DNA from: Naematelia aurantialba
Lineage: Eukaryota; Basidiomycota; Tremellomycetes; Tremellales; Naemateliaceae
Length of the DNA stretch: 64,000 bases
Assembly (NCBI GenBank): GCA_021527695.1
Contig: JAKFAO010000009.1
Coordinates: 496,001-560,000, forward strand
Direction of reading: 5' to 3'
Part shown: one piece after another, positions 10,313 to 24,637 of the stretch
Layout: every line of letters begins with the position of its first letter
Position numbering within the stretch: the first letter of the stretch is position 1
Program-made: the position numbers and the translations under genes
Notes under the pieces: model-generated
Told to the model about the DNA's origin: nothing
Seen by the model: only the letters and a program-made list of their open reading frames with translations
Database searches by the model: none

Positions 10313-13300
10313 TCAAGACAGCCCGACTACCGAGCTCGAATCCGAGTGCACCGAGATCGCCCTCATCTGCGACCTCCTGGGCTTGACATCCTCCTCTTCG
10401 TCCGACAAGATTAGTCCGATGATATCGGACACTAAAGGGTCGATGACCGTCTGGTAGGTCTGATAATACTGCGCATACGCCGAAGCTGAGCGACTCGGGT
10501 GCTGCGTGAGTGATCAGTGTGTGGCAGGAGACACGAGAGCGCCGCGCTAGCCACTCACTGCAATGTGATGATCTTGCCAATCTGTGGGTCTGAAGCCGGT
10601 CTTGAGCGGTATGCGATGGACGATGTAATTGGCCATAGCGATCCTCTCCTCATTAGTGTATCCGCGCTTTCTTTTACCACGGCTCCGGTGGTGGTCGCCT
10701 TCTTCGGATCTAGTTCCGCTGGATACAGCACTCGACATGGAGCTCAAATCGGCTCCGACAACGCCGTTCGACTGTTGATTGGATAGGCTTCCACTCGTCT
10801 GTGCAAATTTGCCCCGCCTAGCCCGCCACTCCAGAAAGTAATTACCCCACGTTCTCGCAGTGTAATCATGGTACTATTCAGCATCAGCCCGCGTCTCAGC
10901 CACGCACCGAGACTGACGTGTTCCGCAATCTCGCACCCGATAACTGACGCGGAGGTATCTTCTTTGAACTTGGCGGCATATTTTTCGAAGATAGCAACTA
11001 TTTCTTCAGTCGAGTACCTCCCGTGATGGGCTAGAAGCCTGTCGCTATTGTCGTGGTTGCTGGGATATTGACTAAATCCCTCGGCAGCGCTCGACGAGGC
11101 GACTGCAGAAGGGGATTCATGGAATGTCATGTGTCGTTTAGCATTCAACCGTTTGGTGTCATTCCCGACCCCCTCTTGCGTTGCTTCTTCTTTCATACCG
11201 GAGTCGGCCTCATTTGACATTCGTTGAGAGGGAACCGGACGTGCGGCAGAGACCACCAGTTTCGCCTTTTTGGCTCCCCCTACATTTGGCGAGTGGGATT
11301 CTCTTGATCTGCTCCGTTTGTTTCTCGCCGCATTTGGCGACATAATCTCAGGTTTCTTCCCTACATCCTTGAATCGGAAAGCCTTGTTTTTCCAGTCCCG
11401 GTATAGGTTACCCCAACTCAGGGTAGTGTACGTGCCATACTGAGTGATGTCAACTCAGTACCAGATTGGGTAAACCGCACCCGCCTTGTCTGCCAGTAGA
11501 CGGCACATGTCCGCGATAGAACCCCCATCATCGACATACTTGCTTTCCACTTCAAAGATCCGCCTAAGGTCTTCGGTCGGTAGTCTGGCTTCATAGGAGT
11601 CCTTGGCCCAGGTTTGGCCTGCCTTCTCGATATGCTTGCTTCGAGAATGGAAAACAGATTTCATCGCTTCGGTTTCGCTCACGAGAGCCTGAGCGGAGAT
11701 ACACTTGTCTACCCAGCTAGGATCGAGCCACCACGTTTCACTGCTTGTGTCAGAACCAACGATGAATCCCCGTTTGGCACCGCGATCATGGATGAGGACA
11801 TGAGTTGCCTCGCCGTAATTGGCAACCACTTTGCCACCAGACGTCTGGATGATCAGCATGTTGATCAAATGCTGAATGAGATTTACGAACAGTAATCTTC
11901 TGAATGAGCTCCCGTCTATTTGGTCGCGTTGGATCCACCCAGAACCGAAGCCCAGAGAAGAGCACAGTCATATCAACCGGTTCAAGCTCGATTTGTTCTT
12001 CAATCTCCGAGGATGCATCGTCCAACTGTTCCTGGTGTATGTCGAGCTGGCGCATACCATCTTCACTGGCTGGTATTTCCACTGCCGGCGACTCGTCGCC
12101 CGTCGTCTTGGGCTGCTTCTTGGGCTGTGTGGGGCTTTCCTTCCCTTCGCCTTGCATTGCCTCCATCACAGATCCTGCGCCATCATTCTGCGCCACCAGG
12201 TCACCGGGTTCCGAATTCTCCTGTGCCGATTCACGCAATTCGATTCCGGATTGAGCGGTGACTTCCTCCTGCCTTACTTCCGTGCCATCTTCAACCTCAA
12301 ACACTTTCTCAGATCCGTCGCTACTGTCCCCTGCTTGCTCGCCAGTAAAATTGGAGGATTCGACTGTCGCTGTCTCTATCGGAATCGGAGCGTGATCCGT
12401 GATTCCTGCTCCTGAAGATAATAGATTTCTTTCAATATGAGCCGACATGCCAGCACCTCTGTCCTCCGACACGAAGTCGGCAACTGGAGCCTCCGGCGCC
12501 AGCTCATTGGCTTGACCCTGTCCAGGAGCCTCGACGCTCTCGGCCCTTTCGTCTGTAGCATTCACCAAGCCGTTCGCCTGCATGTCTGCTTTGTCCGGAC
12601 CAATCGCGTCTCCTGCCATGATGAATTCGTCATCGTCCTGAGTTAGGTGGTCCTTCTCTGCCTCGGGTGAGTGTGGTGGTGGGTGACGATCCAACGAAGG
12701 GATTGACAACTGGTCAATGGGACCGGTCGGACGAGGCACTAGGCGATTCAGTCTAGGTGAGTTGGGACCAGCCGACAGTGGCGGAGTCAGCACGCCATGA
12801 TCTCCCGCGGGAGACGACGCCGACTGAGAAGGTTTGGCGCTTGCCGATGCGTCGAGCGACTGGGCTTGGGTTATCTTGGGGGCGGCGGAAAACTCTCCCT
12901 GTATCGGGCTGTCACGTTAGCGGACTTGCAGGTAATGTAGCCCAGCAGCTCACCCTCCAGCTCGACAACCTCCCCACCCTTCTGCTTCACCAAGAAAGAC
13001 ACCGGCAGCCAAGCAGTCCCTCACCCACCACCGCTTCAGCATGACCTTGCTCTTCCATGCCTCGTCTACAGACCTTTCCGCCAAGCGTTGCTCGAACACA
13101 TGTCTACCGCGTGGTGATAGCCAACTTGGGTGGCAGTACTGGTCGAAGATCCGTACGCTCTTGGGTGAAAGGATGAGGAGAGAAGCCGACGGCGCAGCAT
13201 GATGCGAGACAATTCGAGCCCCATTTTCCTACATCTTTCAGCTACTAGTTACATGTGGATCCTGAAAGCTGACTCTGAGTTGGTAAAGGATCTCGAGACG

Positions 13301-13450
13301 TTGACGAAGGTCGGTATCGACCCACACATCCAGACCTTCGCCGGAGTCCGGGTCAACGAATATCCCACGACCACCGAGTGCCTTCGAGCGGCCGCCACGA
13401 GGCAGCATAGCAGTCATATCCTCGACCCTCGTACCCACCCGTGTTGGCAT
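10313..13450 (-). CDS. BRCT-BRCT-Myb-like protein, Rap1-like telomere protein candidate
   Basis: Reconstructed from several exons. The ATG at 13448-13450 opens GIFVDPDSGEGLDVWVDTD; after a short intron come ENGARIVSHHAAPSASLLIL and LKRWWVRDCLAAGVFLGEAE, the start and end of a BRCT fold. A long acidic, Ser/Glu-rich linker follows. A second BRCT-like unit reads TVLFSGLRFWVDPTRPNRRE, GGKVVANYGEATHVLIHD and WWLDPSWVDKCISAQALVSE. Next come a basic, NLS-like stretch (RNKRSRSRE) and two Myb/SANT-like helical units: GRYSTEEIVAIFEKYAAKFK with TWGNYFLEWRARRGK, and RGYTNEERIAMANYIVHRI with HPSRSASAYAQYYQTYQ. The stop is TGA at 10313-10315. Fungal Rap1 proteins combine BRCT and Myb domains, so telomere binding is the best guess; I see no clear RCT domain. 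It could instead be another BRCT/Myb chromatin protein. Confidence 0.68.
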
Positions 13451-13759
13451 AGTTGCTGCAGAAGCCCAATCATCGCCGCATGTCCCCAGTCGGGAGACGA
13501 GACCGTGCGCGATGAATGGTACGTCTCAGAAGCGGAGCCCCGCCAGACCCCTCTCGGGACTTCGGCATTTTAGTCCCCTTACGGCGTGTGGCACTGTGTC
13601 ACGGGGGCCCACGCGCGGCAGAGCACGACGAGTAATCGCGGTCTTCCAACTTGCGAGTTGTCATTCATACTTGTCATCTCGAGTCTCTCATCCCTACTTG
13701 CAGCCTGTCATTCAGAGGAACTTGAGCTAGCTTAGAGAGCGGCTGAATTTGGAAGCACA
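13451..13759. promoter_or_regulatory. Divergent promoter region between the BRCT/Myb gene and RPT1
   Basis: A 309-bp space between two divergent start codons, so it must hold both promoters. A CCAAT element occurs near 13467. No TATA box was obvious. Confidence 0.45.
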
Positions 13760-15650
<1,891 letters not shown>

Positions 15651-15965
15651 TGTATCATATGTGCATGTTTTTCGCCTAGATGGCCTTGTGGCTGACGTGT
15701 CAACTGACGAGCGAGTGACCACTTATCTCCTAGGCCTGTGAATCGGACCGGTACTTATGACAATTGACCGCACCGTCCGAGCCAACAATACCTTTGTGTT
15801 GGCCGGGCATGCAGGGTCGGCCGGTGTCACAAGTTGTCACGTTCATACATCGCCTCGTTAAATTCGTCAAGTTGCGCAACATTCGTCTCTTCTCTAGCTA
15901 ATACACAGTTCACTGACACCCACCAACACCCATACTGATAACATTGACAGCTTCTGTTTGTCTGC
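15651..15965. other. Convergent intergenic region between RPT1 and the P450 gene
   Basis: About 315 bp between two stop codons, presumably two 3' UTRs. No coding sequence seen. Confidence 0.5.
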
Positions 15966-18570
15966 TTACGCCCTTCGCTCAAACCTCAGATCAAATTGCG
16001 CCGGAGTCAACGTGAGTTCCTCGGTGGTTTTCAGAATCCTGTCCCTCGTCTGCTCCCAGCTCTCGCCGTCCTTGGTGACCGGGTAGAACTTGTACGTCTT
16101 GATCAGATGACTAAGCAGTGAGACCTGCTCGACCTCTGCAAATCTCTTGCCGATGCACTGCCTCGATCCCAAGCTGAAGCCTACAAAGGGGCCTTGCGGG
16201 TTCTGCGCCTGCGACGCCGGGAGGTGTCGCGTTGGATCGTACTTGGTCGGATCGGCCCAGAAGAACGGGTTGCGCTGAGACGCCGGCGAGTCGATGATGA
16301 TGTGCGAACCTGCCTTGATGGGAAACGTGTGGTGCGTTACCGAGGACGGAGCGGGCGCAGACGGGTCCCACGTGGTGTAGGAGAGGACGGTGTCGTGTGT
16401 GGCGACTTTGGCGAGCGTCATCACGAGGTCTCGCAGACGCAGGGCCTCGTAGACCGCTCCAAGGCACAGCGGGAGGGCGTTCATGTCCCGGTACGCTGGG
16501 GATGATGTCAGTGCATCCTGATTCACAATCGTCGCTCAATATCTTCGCCGGCCTGACAGGAGTAGGGACGGGGTGAGGGGCTGGTGGAGACAAGGGCGCA
16601 CGATGGAATCACAGAGCGATCAGCGTCGCGATGGGGAGGGGCGCAAGAAGCGGAAAGGAAGGGGACGAGGAAGGAGAAGACGGTGAGTGCAGCGGAAAGA
16701 GAAACTTCGCTCACTCGGTAGCTCGTCCCCGCACGCAGCCGTGATTTCGTCGTACAGCCTATCCTGCGTTTCCGGATACAGCGCCAGGTAGGCGAGTACA
16801 AACGTGAGGGTGTGTGCAGTGGTTTCGTGTCCCGCACTGACAGATGAGCGTCAGCGCATACGAGGTTTACCGTCTCATTGCTGACATGATGAAGATGACT
16901 GTCATCGAGGTCAGCGAGAATCTCAGCACTGAGAAGGATGCAAGACAAGACAAAACAAGACAAAACAAGAAAGACAAGACAAACGAAGTGAGAGGTAGAC
17001 TGACAGACATTGCCGATAATTTCCTCCTCGGTAAGGCCCTTGCTATCCTCTCCATTCCCTCGCTGGACATCCAACTGACTCGCCACCAGCGCACCGAGGA
17101 GGTCTGTCGGCGGACGCACTTTCTCGTCCTTGTTGAGAGTGGCGTGTTCGGCAGCGAGCTTGGCACGGCGAGTCGCAATCAGGTCCTTCATGTGTTTGAG
17201 CAAGGAGCGCTGGGCCTTGGCGCAGCGGCGCAAGTAGCGCGATGGGAAGTAGGTCATGAGCCACTGTCTCGCGTCAGACGCCGATTACCACCTTCAACTA
17301 CAATTTCCAGAAGTTGGACATGGAAACAGAACATGCACATGAGAGGAGGATAACAGAGACCAGGGAACCAAGGAACCAGGGAAACGAGGGACAAGAAGGA
17401 AACAAAGGAAACAAGAGGAACGAATGATACGACGAGCGGCACATACCATCGGGATCAAGAGCTGCACGGGCAAGGTCTCATCGACGATGCTGAGAGCCTC
17501 GGAGAACGGTACTGTCGTCAGCCAGCAAGCTTTGACGGGGACTCACGGATTGGGCCATCGGTGTGCGCGATATGCCACGGGACTTCTAGTCCGAATCCTG
17601 CCTCGCCAATCACGATCAGTGTTGTCTGGCTCGTCAGCCACTGTCACCCGTGACTTCAACGCGAGAAGGAGGGTCAGCAGAGAAACGGCAAGTCACCTTG
17701 ACCAGGACAGCCCTGATGTCTCGCAGCACACCTCCCTCGGTAAGCTTCTCCTCCTTGAGCATGACTTGTAGAGCGACGGCAATCTTCTCCCAAGCATTCG
17801 CCATCACCTCCTCCCCGAAACAACCGCGCACAACCGTCTTGTGCCGCCTATGCTCGGGCCCAGAGTGCGTCGACACAATCTGCTTGCCGAAAATGTTGAT
17901 CGCTTGGTACCGGAACATATCGAGTGGTTTGTCGAACAAACTCGCTTTGGCGCTGATCTGCTGCGCTACGGCAGGGTTCGAGGTGATGTAGACCGCGTAT
18001 GGGGTTGTCGCTTGGGTGGCGGCGATCAGGTCGCTCCCTGCGTCGGCGTACTCTATTACATCGTCAGTACTTGCTTCTCGCACACCGCCAAGGGCCCATG
18101 GGGTTCAAAAAACAGCCCCAGGTCTGTTTGAAGAAACGGCGTGGGGAGGCGTATGGGGTATAGAAGAGGGGGTTGGAGCACAGACGAGGGGGATCGGTCA
18201 GGAAGAGAGGCAGAGACAAGCAAAGGCAGCGCACTCTTCCATGGATCTTCAAGAGTAAACTTCTTGATAGGAATCAAGAACGGTACATGCGGAATCTGGC
18301 CGCGCACGCCCGACTCGAAGACCTCGATCAACGAATGCACCTGAGGCAAACCACGGACTTGCTACGTCCCTCAGCCTCACTCTCTACACCGATGCCGACA
18401 TCGCCTCGGCCATGACGACTCACCCAGCGGACACCAATGTACCTGATCAGCCAGCGAGTCCAGTACGTGGCTGCCACTAAGCCAACCACTACAAGGGCGG
18501 ACGTTGGGTTCAGGTACTCCTCCAACTTCTGGTACTTTATGGATTGCGTCAACTGCGTGATATACTCCAT
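15966..18570 (-). CDS. Cytochrome P450 monooxygenase
   Basis: Membrane-anchored heme monooxygenase of the ER. The ATG at 18568-18570 starts MEYITQLTQSIKYQKLEEYL, followed by a membrane segment, SALVVVGLVAATYWTRWLI. Downstream exons give VFESGVRGQIPHVPFLIPIK, STHSGPEHRRHKTVVRGCFG (C-helix region), the oxygen-binding I-helix motif AGHETTAHTLTFVLAYLALY, the ExxR motif in VYEALRLRDL, and the heme ligand loop GFSLGSRQCIGKRFAEVEQ with the Cys. It ends at 15966-15968 with FDLRFERRA. All catalytic motifs are present, so the enzyme should be functional. Several introns are long and pyrimidine-rich on the sense strand (around 16.6-16.7, 16.9-17.0 and 17.3-17.4 kb). The substrate cannot be inferred; no neighbouring genes suggest a biosynthetic cluster. 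Confidence 0.92.
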
Positions 18571-20420
18571 CTTGGTGAGTTGCTGGTGAACAGTGGATCG
18601 TCGAGTAGGAAGACGACGAGTGGGACTGCAGCGGGGGGGGGTTTATAAGCCAGATAGTGTCCGGCGGGCAGGCCGACGGTGATGTGATGGAGACGTGATG
18701 GAGATAGGGGCTGCCCCGGCCATCTCCTTTGTGCGCCGTGACAACAGACTCGTAACAGGCAGCATGTGGTTGGTGGCCGTTAGTGCGCCTTGTGCCCCCA
18801 TGACCCTCTGTCTCTCTGTGCTGCGACTTGTGCTGATGGCAAGCAGGACAAGGTCTGATCGAAAGGCGCCATTGAAGGAATCGGCCCTATTCAGCGCCAG
18901 CGCCGCCCCCCAGGAACCGAGCAACGCTGGTAGCTGCTGCCAGTCGGTTTTGGTTCTAGTGTCGTGTCCTTGTCTTGTGTTTCGTGTCGGGTTTGGGGCG
19001 TGTCTGACTGGATGCGCCCGCATCAGCGGATCAGAAGATGCGTATCGACCAGGGCGCGAGCCTGCTGTCTTCTGCTTGTTGTCTTCTGCCTGCTTGCTGC
19101 TTTTGCTGCTGCTACGTACCCCCCTTTAGCCCCTGATCAACCCTGCTGTGTGGTTCCTTCCTGCGTCAATGCACTCCTCAACCGCTCAGACAGCCTTTTG
19201 TGGGCAAGGTGGGATGGCATTATGAAACAGACGGAGAGCGTCCTTTCCATGTCTGTCCAATCGAGCCCAGATGGACGCCATTACTCTCGCATGGCTGCGC
19301 TGCATCCGGCACCGCGACGCTAAGAGCGCCGAGACGCAGATCGAAGCGTGCGTGGATCAGCGGACCAGCATCGCTCGACGTGTGGATCAATGTACCCGCG
19401 TCAGTCGAGGTTTGCTGCTACCCGCATCAGTGGAAGGATACAATGGCACAGATCAAACTGGGTTTGGGGTCGAGTGACCGTGCGCTCCCCTTCCCCTTCC
19501 CCCCGCTCCCTCCCCCCCTGAGGTGGCCGCCCTGAGCCCGTGGACCATCAGCTTGGCCGTCTATTGTCTATGCCCGACCTTTCGCCGTCACGCTGGACAG
19601 TGCAGATAGCAGAATATGTGCTCCTACCCCATTGGGCAGTCCCACTGGCCTTCAACCTTGTCATGCTTGCGGGTCAACGAGCTGCGTCCTTTGCATACAG
19701 GTAGCATACCCCCGCTTATCCAACAGATCAATACGGCTCAGCGCCCAGTACCGGCATCCAACCCCGTACTCTACCCAGCCCAGGACAGTATATGCAGAGC
19801 ATTTGGCAATTGCACCCGCTCGGTCTTGGATGATAAGGCATGGACACATGTAGCCGTCGAGTGCTAGCAGGGAATGGCGTCGACCGCGCCGCCTAGACGA
19901 TAATTCTTCTTCCAAACGTAATCCGCGGACTCATATACCATACATGCTACAGCTCGATGTCATATCTGAACCGACCTTGGGTTTCGCTTCCATGAATCTG
20001 CTCATTTCGCCCGACATGGCATGGATGGGGGCATCGTAGTGAGGCGGGTGGTCCAGCAGCTTCTCCACACGCCCGCCTGGCTACGTGCACAGTTGGCTGG
20101 ACTCTAGTCAGTACGTAGTCCTCCACGCATGTGCATTTGCGTGCAGATCACTGGAGTCCGAGCGACGTCTAGCCTACCCCACCAGCAGGCTGTATGTCTT
20201 GTGCCACGCGCCAACCCGGACCTCCACTCGAAAGTTGCTCGCCTGACTGCAACACTTTTCTTTCCTTCCTGCTTTCCCTGCTCCTCTTCCGTTCCTCCCT
20301 CTACCTCTCTGATCTATAATCTCCCCTCCATCCCAGCAACAAAAGCAACAAGCATATTAGACGTACCGTGACTGCCAGGCGAACCCCAGACATACATAGA
20401 CACCCGCAGCGTGCGCCGTC
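18571..20420. other. 1.85-kb gap without a supported gene
   Basis: Lies between the divergent starts of the P450 gene and exportin-T, so it holds both promoters. Open frames on both strands are short, low-complexity or unlike any family I know. A weak two-copy 30-bp repeat is at 19351-19410. Pyrimidine-rich DNA precedes the exportin start (about 20230-20340), typical of a fungal core promoter/5' UTR. I saw no tRNA by eye, but a covariance search was not possible. Confidence 0.4.
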
Positions 20421-23400
20421 ATGGCGGCGCAGTCTCCTCACCTTGCGCAAATCCCCCAGGCTGTCCGCATAGCGGCGAGCGTCGACCCGTCCATTGACGT
20501 CGCACTCAAGTCACAAGCCGTCGAGTACCTCACCAAAGTCAAGGAGCTCTGTGAGGAAACATGGCAGGTGAGTCGTATGCGCATAGGCCGGCGACGTTAC
20601 GGAACCCAAGCTGATGTCGGTCAACAGGACTGCCTGAGCTTGTACCTTCAAGGCGCGGGTGCGCCTGGGCCCTCGCAGATTGGCAAGGACGGCAAGGAGA
20701 AGCTGGATACAGAGCTGCGCATGTTCTGCGAGCAGGTCGTCGAGGCCGTGTTGATACACAGGTGAGTGCTTCGTTGCCGGCACACGACTGACGGCCAGGC
20801 CCGAGGCCATGAATGCGGAAAATCAACGGGTCATGTATCAAGCACTGGTCGACTTTGTCAAAACCGAATGGGTCGAGGGTCCGGCAGAAGGCGGCCAGTC
20901 TTGTGAGTACTGCGTATGAAACACGGCTGATGCTCCAGTCCTCCGAAACAAGCTCGCATTCACCCTCACCCACCTGTTCATCAACGTCTACCCCGCCTCG
21001 ATCCCTACTTTCCTCCACCCTTTCCTGCAATTACTCGTCCCGCCCGACCCCAGCTCCTCGAGAAGCTCTTTCCATCCACCCTTACTTGCCGTTCGAATGC
21101 TGAGTGAAATCGCGCTGGAGATACACGACAGCACGATCCGGAGTAGCAGAAGCTGGGCAAAGGAGGCCCACCAGCGCGATGGTATCATCAGGGATGCAAT
21201 CAGGACGAGTGGAGACGAGACATTAGCGGTCGAGGGCATGTTGGCTCTCGCGGAGAAGGGGCTGACGGTGGTGGAGAGCGGACAAGGGGATACGGCCAAG
21301 TGGCTCGAGCTCGCTGAGCTGAGCATGAAGACACTGGCTACCTGGACTCGTGCGTATCATGTCCTCAACTCAGCTAATCTCGCAGCTTGGACTGATCTCG
21401 ACGTCTCGTTCACCCCGCGGACATTACCCTTCTACCATCGCCTCCTTCGCCAACCCATCACCTCCCTCCGAATCCCGGCAGCAGCTGTCGTCCGAACATT
21501 CGTCGCAAAAGGCATCAAGGATCCATCAGAACGGCTGAGCGTGCTCAAAGCCGTCGGAGTGATCAGATTGCTCGACCCGCTTGAAGCATCCACGCAAGAC
21601 GCAAGCAAGGACGATGCAGAGATGACCGCCTTCCGGGCAGCACTAGCATCAATTCTCCAGCAATATGGCAGCGAGTTGCTACTGGAGATGGAGAATGTGC
21701 GTTTGTATCGCGAAACTCCGCTGACGAGATAGGACGACTGGTCAGAGTCGCAAAAGCAGGAGGCAGACAGGATGATGGTCGTTGCTCTGCCGTTATTACT
21801 TCGTTTCCTCAGTGATCGCCGGCCAGAGGTCGTTCTGGCTGTCAGCCCCTTTGTCTCGGACCTGCTGCGAGCTGTGAGTGGTGACAATGGCGGGCGATCA
21901 AGCTAAGTCCGTAGTGGAAGAAGCTCTACGTACCCAAGCCAGCCCCCGTCGCCCAGAACAGCAAGTCTATGCCACCGCCTCCCGCTCCCACTCTTACCCT
22001 TCCTGCCGAACGCCGGGCTTTCCTCTCTTCGCTACTCGACATATCCGTGCGGCAACTAGCATGGCCAGATGACGCGGAGTGGGAAGCATCTGGAACAGAA
22101 GATCCCAATCCCGACGACGAGCTTGCTCTGCTCATGTCCATGCGCACAGTGAGTCCGTACCCAAGTCATTTGCTGACTATCAGGCGTGCCGAACTTTCAT
22201 CGAGTCGATCTCTGCTATAGACAGAGGTCTGCATACGGAGGTTGTTGCCAACATCGTCGTGTCGACTTTGGAGACCTTGAGCACACAAGGCTTCTCGGCT
22301 GTCCCATGGCAGCAGGCGGAGCTCGCGCTGAATCTCGTGTACACTTTTGGGGAGATGAACAAGAGTACGTTTGCGGTGGTATCGGAACTGACATCTCAGA
22401 CAACACCCGAGCGGCTTTCTTTGAGCTCCCGCCTGAGGTCGCCAGCTTGAAGCTTCGGGCCAAGATGCGCCGCGCCAGCATCAACAAGATCGATGCAGAG
22501 ATGGCTAGCGGTCGGACCACGCCAAACTCGATGAATGGCGACGGTGACCCCAACGACCCTGCTGCGGAGAGAATCGACTACGAGCAATATCCCCTGACTC
22601 CTTTCGGCCAACTCCTGACCCTGTGTCAAACGTCTGGCATTGTCTCTTACCCCCATCCGGCTGTCACCTTGCAGTACTTCGAAATTGTCGTGCGCTATGC
22701 CGAGTTTTGGAAGTCAAAGCATAGGGCCTTGCAGCCAGTATTGGAAGCAATGCTGGATCAGAGGTATTTGTGGTGAAGGGATGTTTGCTGACAGTGCAGG
22801 GGGGTCCATCACTCTGATGAACATGTCCGGCGACGATGCTTCTACCTCTTTTCACGTTTCGTGGCGACCATCAAGTCTGAGATTGAGCTGGATGTCGTCC
22901 CGCCCATCATAGAGAGCATGAAGGTGAGCGCGTTTCGAAATCTCTGCTGACGGCAGGATATGCTTGTCATCAACGCCAAGTTGCCTGATCCAGATACTGC
23001 GGAAGACGACCTACTTCTCAAGGCAACTACCGGAAAAAACTACTTTACAGATCAGCTCCACCTGTTCGAGGCGGCTGGACACCTTGTTTTCATGACCAAA
23101 TCTGATCCTCAACGCCAACTGGCTCTGCTCGAGGCTATCGCTGGCGCCCTGATGGCTGGCATTGGCTCTGGCGTGCAAGCCTATCGGACGAACCGTCAAG
23201 ACCTCCAGGCCGTGCTTCAGGTCCATCACTACTTGCTTGCCCTTGGAAACTTTGCCAAGGGTTTCCCACAGCACGTGCAGAAACTGGAGCTGCTCGGCTA
23301 CGAGGGTCCATTCAAGCAGATGACAGAAGCTCTCCTGGAGGCTTTGGGGATCATGAAGACGCAACGTATTGTCCGGGACTCTGTAGGGCTGTGTGTCGGA

Positions 23401-24391
23401 GTGGCGCTGACATCAGGCGCGGTTTGCCTTTTCGCAATTCGTGAACGCCATCGGTACCAGCGTCGCAGAACTAGTCCCTCAGTTCGTTTCTGCTGTGGTG
23501 ACCGAGTTTGAGCCTAGCGAGCTTGTGGACTTTATGACGTTTCTGAATCTCCTGATGCACCGCCTGAAGGTGAGGCCGAGTTGATAGACCAGCTGACCCC
23601 TAGACCAACACGTTCGAAACAATGGACATGTTGCTGCTCCCGCTCCTCTCTCGCATCTTCGCTGTGCTGCAGTCTCCTATAACCGGAACGGACGAAGCAA
23701 CCACCTACCGCCGACTCAAAGACACCTACCTCCAATTCTTCACCGCGCTCATGAATGCCAATCTCGACGGGGTCTTCATCACGGACCGAAACAAGAGCGA
23801 GTTTGAGAATGTCCTCTCGGCTCTTTTGGACATTGCGAAAGACTGCTCGGATACCAGCTCGCAGCGGGTCGCGTTTAGCTTCTTTGCCAAGTCTGTGATT
23901 GCGTGGGGTACGTCGCCGGAAGCCGCGGCGGCCCCCAGCGTGTTTGCGGACAGCGCGATGAGCACGCTCTCCAAGGCTGTGGCCAACGGAAAAGCATCAG
24001 CTACCAACCAACATGCAATCCCACGGGAGCAGCGCGCTCAACAAGCACTGCCGGGGTACGAGAATTTCGTGTACCAGCAACTGGTGCCAGCGTGCTTTGA
24101 GGTCCCTGGCAGTTCGCGGTTCAACACCCGAAGTGGAACTCCTGTCAGTACTTGTGATAGCTTGTTCTGTTAACGCTGACAAGACAGGTCCTGTTCGAGA
24201 TTGCGATGCTGCTGCGCAACACGCTTGCGGCTCGTGGGCAGGAGGGCATCAACTTTCTTCTAAACGATCTCCTGCCAAAGCTGCAATGTCCGCCGGAAAT
24301 CGCGAATCGGCTCGTCGAGAAATTGCGGACTCAACAGGCCAAAGATTTTCGGCAGACGTTTGCAGAATTCATCAAGGCGATGAAGGCGTGA
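20421..24391 (+). CDS. LOS1: Exportin-T (tRNA exportin, Los1/Xpot family)
   Basis: Karyopherin-beta that carries mature tRNA out of the nucleus with Ran-GTP. The ATG at 20421 starts MAAQSPHLAQIPQAVRIAAS. Typical family segments follow across many exons: YLTKVKELCEETWQDCLSLY, FLRNKLAFTLTHLFINVYPA (the Xpo1-like domain block), AWTDLDVSFTPRTLPFYHRL, IPAAAVVRTFVAKGIKDPSE and ELLLEMENDDWSESQKQEAD. Later repeats include NYFTDQLHLFEAAGHLVFMT and DFRQTFAEFIKAMKA, with the stop at 24389-24391. The length (about 1,000 residues or more once spliced) fits a HEAT-repeat exportin. No motif looks broken. About ten introns interrupt it, mostly 40-55 nt. Confidence 0.88.
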
Positions 24392-24637
24392 CGACGTCGG
24401 ACGCGAGCTACAGTACCGCGCGGGAGTTTCGATTCGTTCTCAAAATTATGATCACAGTGCGCGTCTGGCGATCACTGCCTATTCTCCTTTAGCCACCCAG
24501 TATCATACATTCCATCACTATGAGTTTGTCCATCGCATCACATGGTACGTCGCATGCATATGTCATGACTGTATCGTCAGTGGGCATGAGGGGGTTCGAG
24601 CAGCCGCTGGTGCGCGACTTACTTGGTGTCGTCGTGT

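Noticed and set aside
12794..13450. BRCT/Myb gene starting at 12793
   Set aside because: The codon there is GTG and the frame is open upstream to an intron acceptor. Upstream exons continue into a BRCT-like domain with an ATG at 13450.
19351..19410. Two-unit 30-bp tandem repeat
   Set aside because: About 20 of 30 bases match between the units. Too weak to list as a repeat with confidence.
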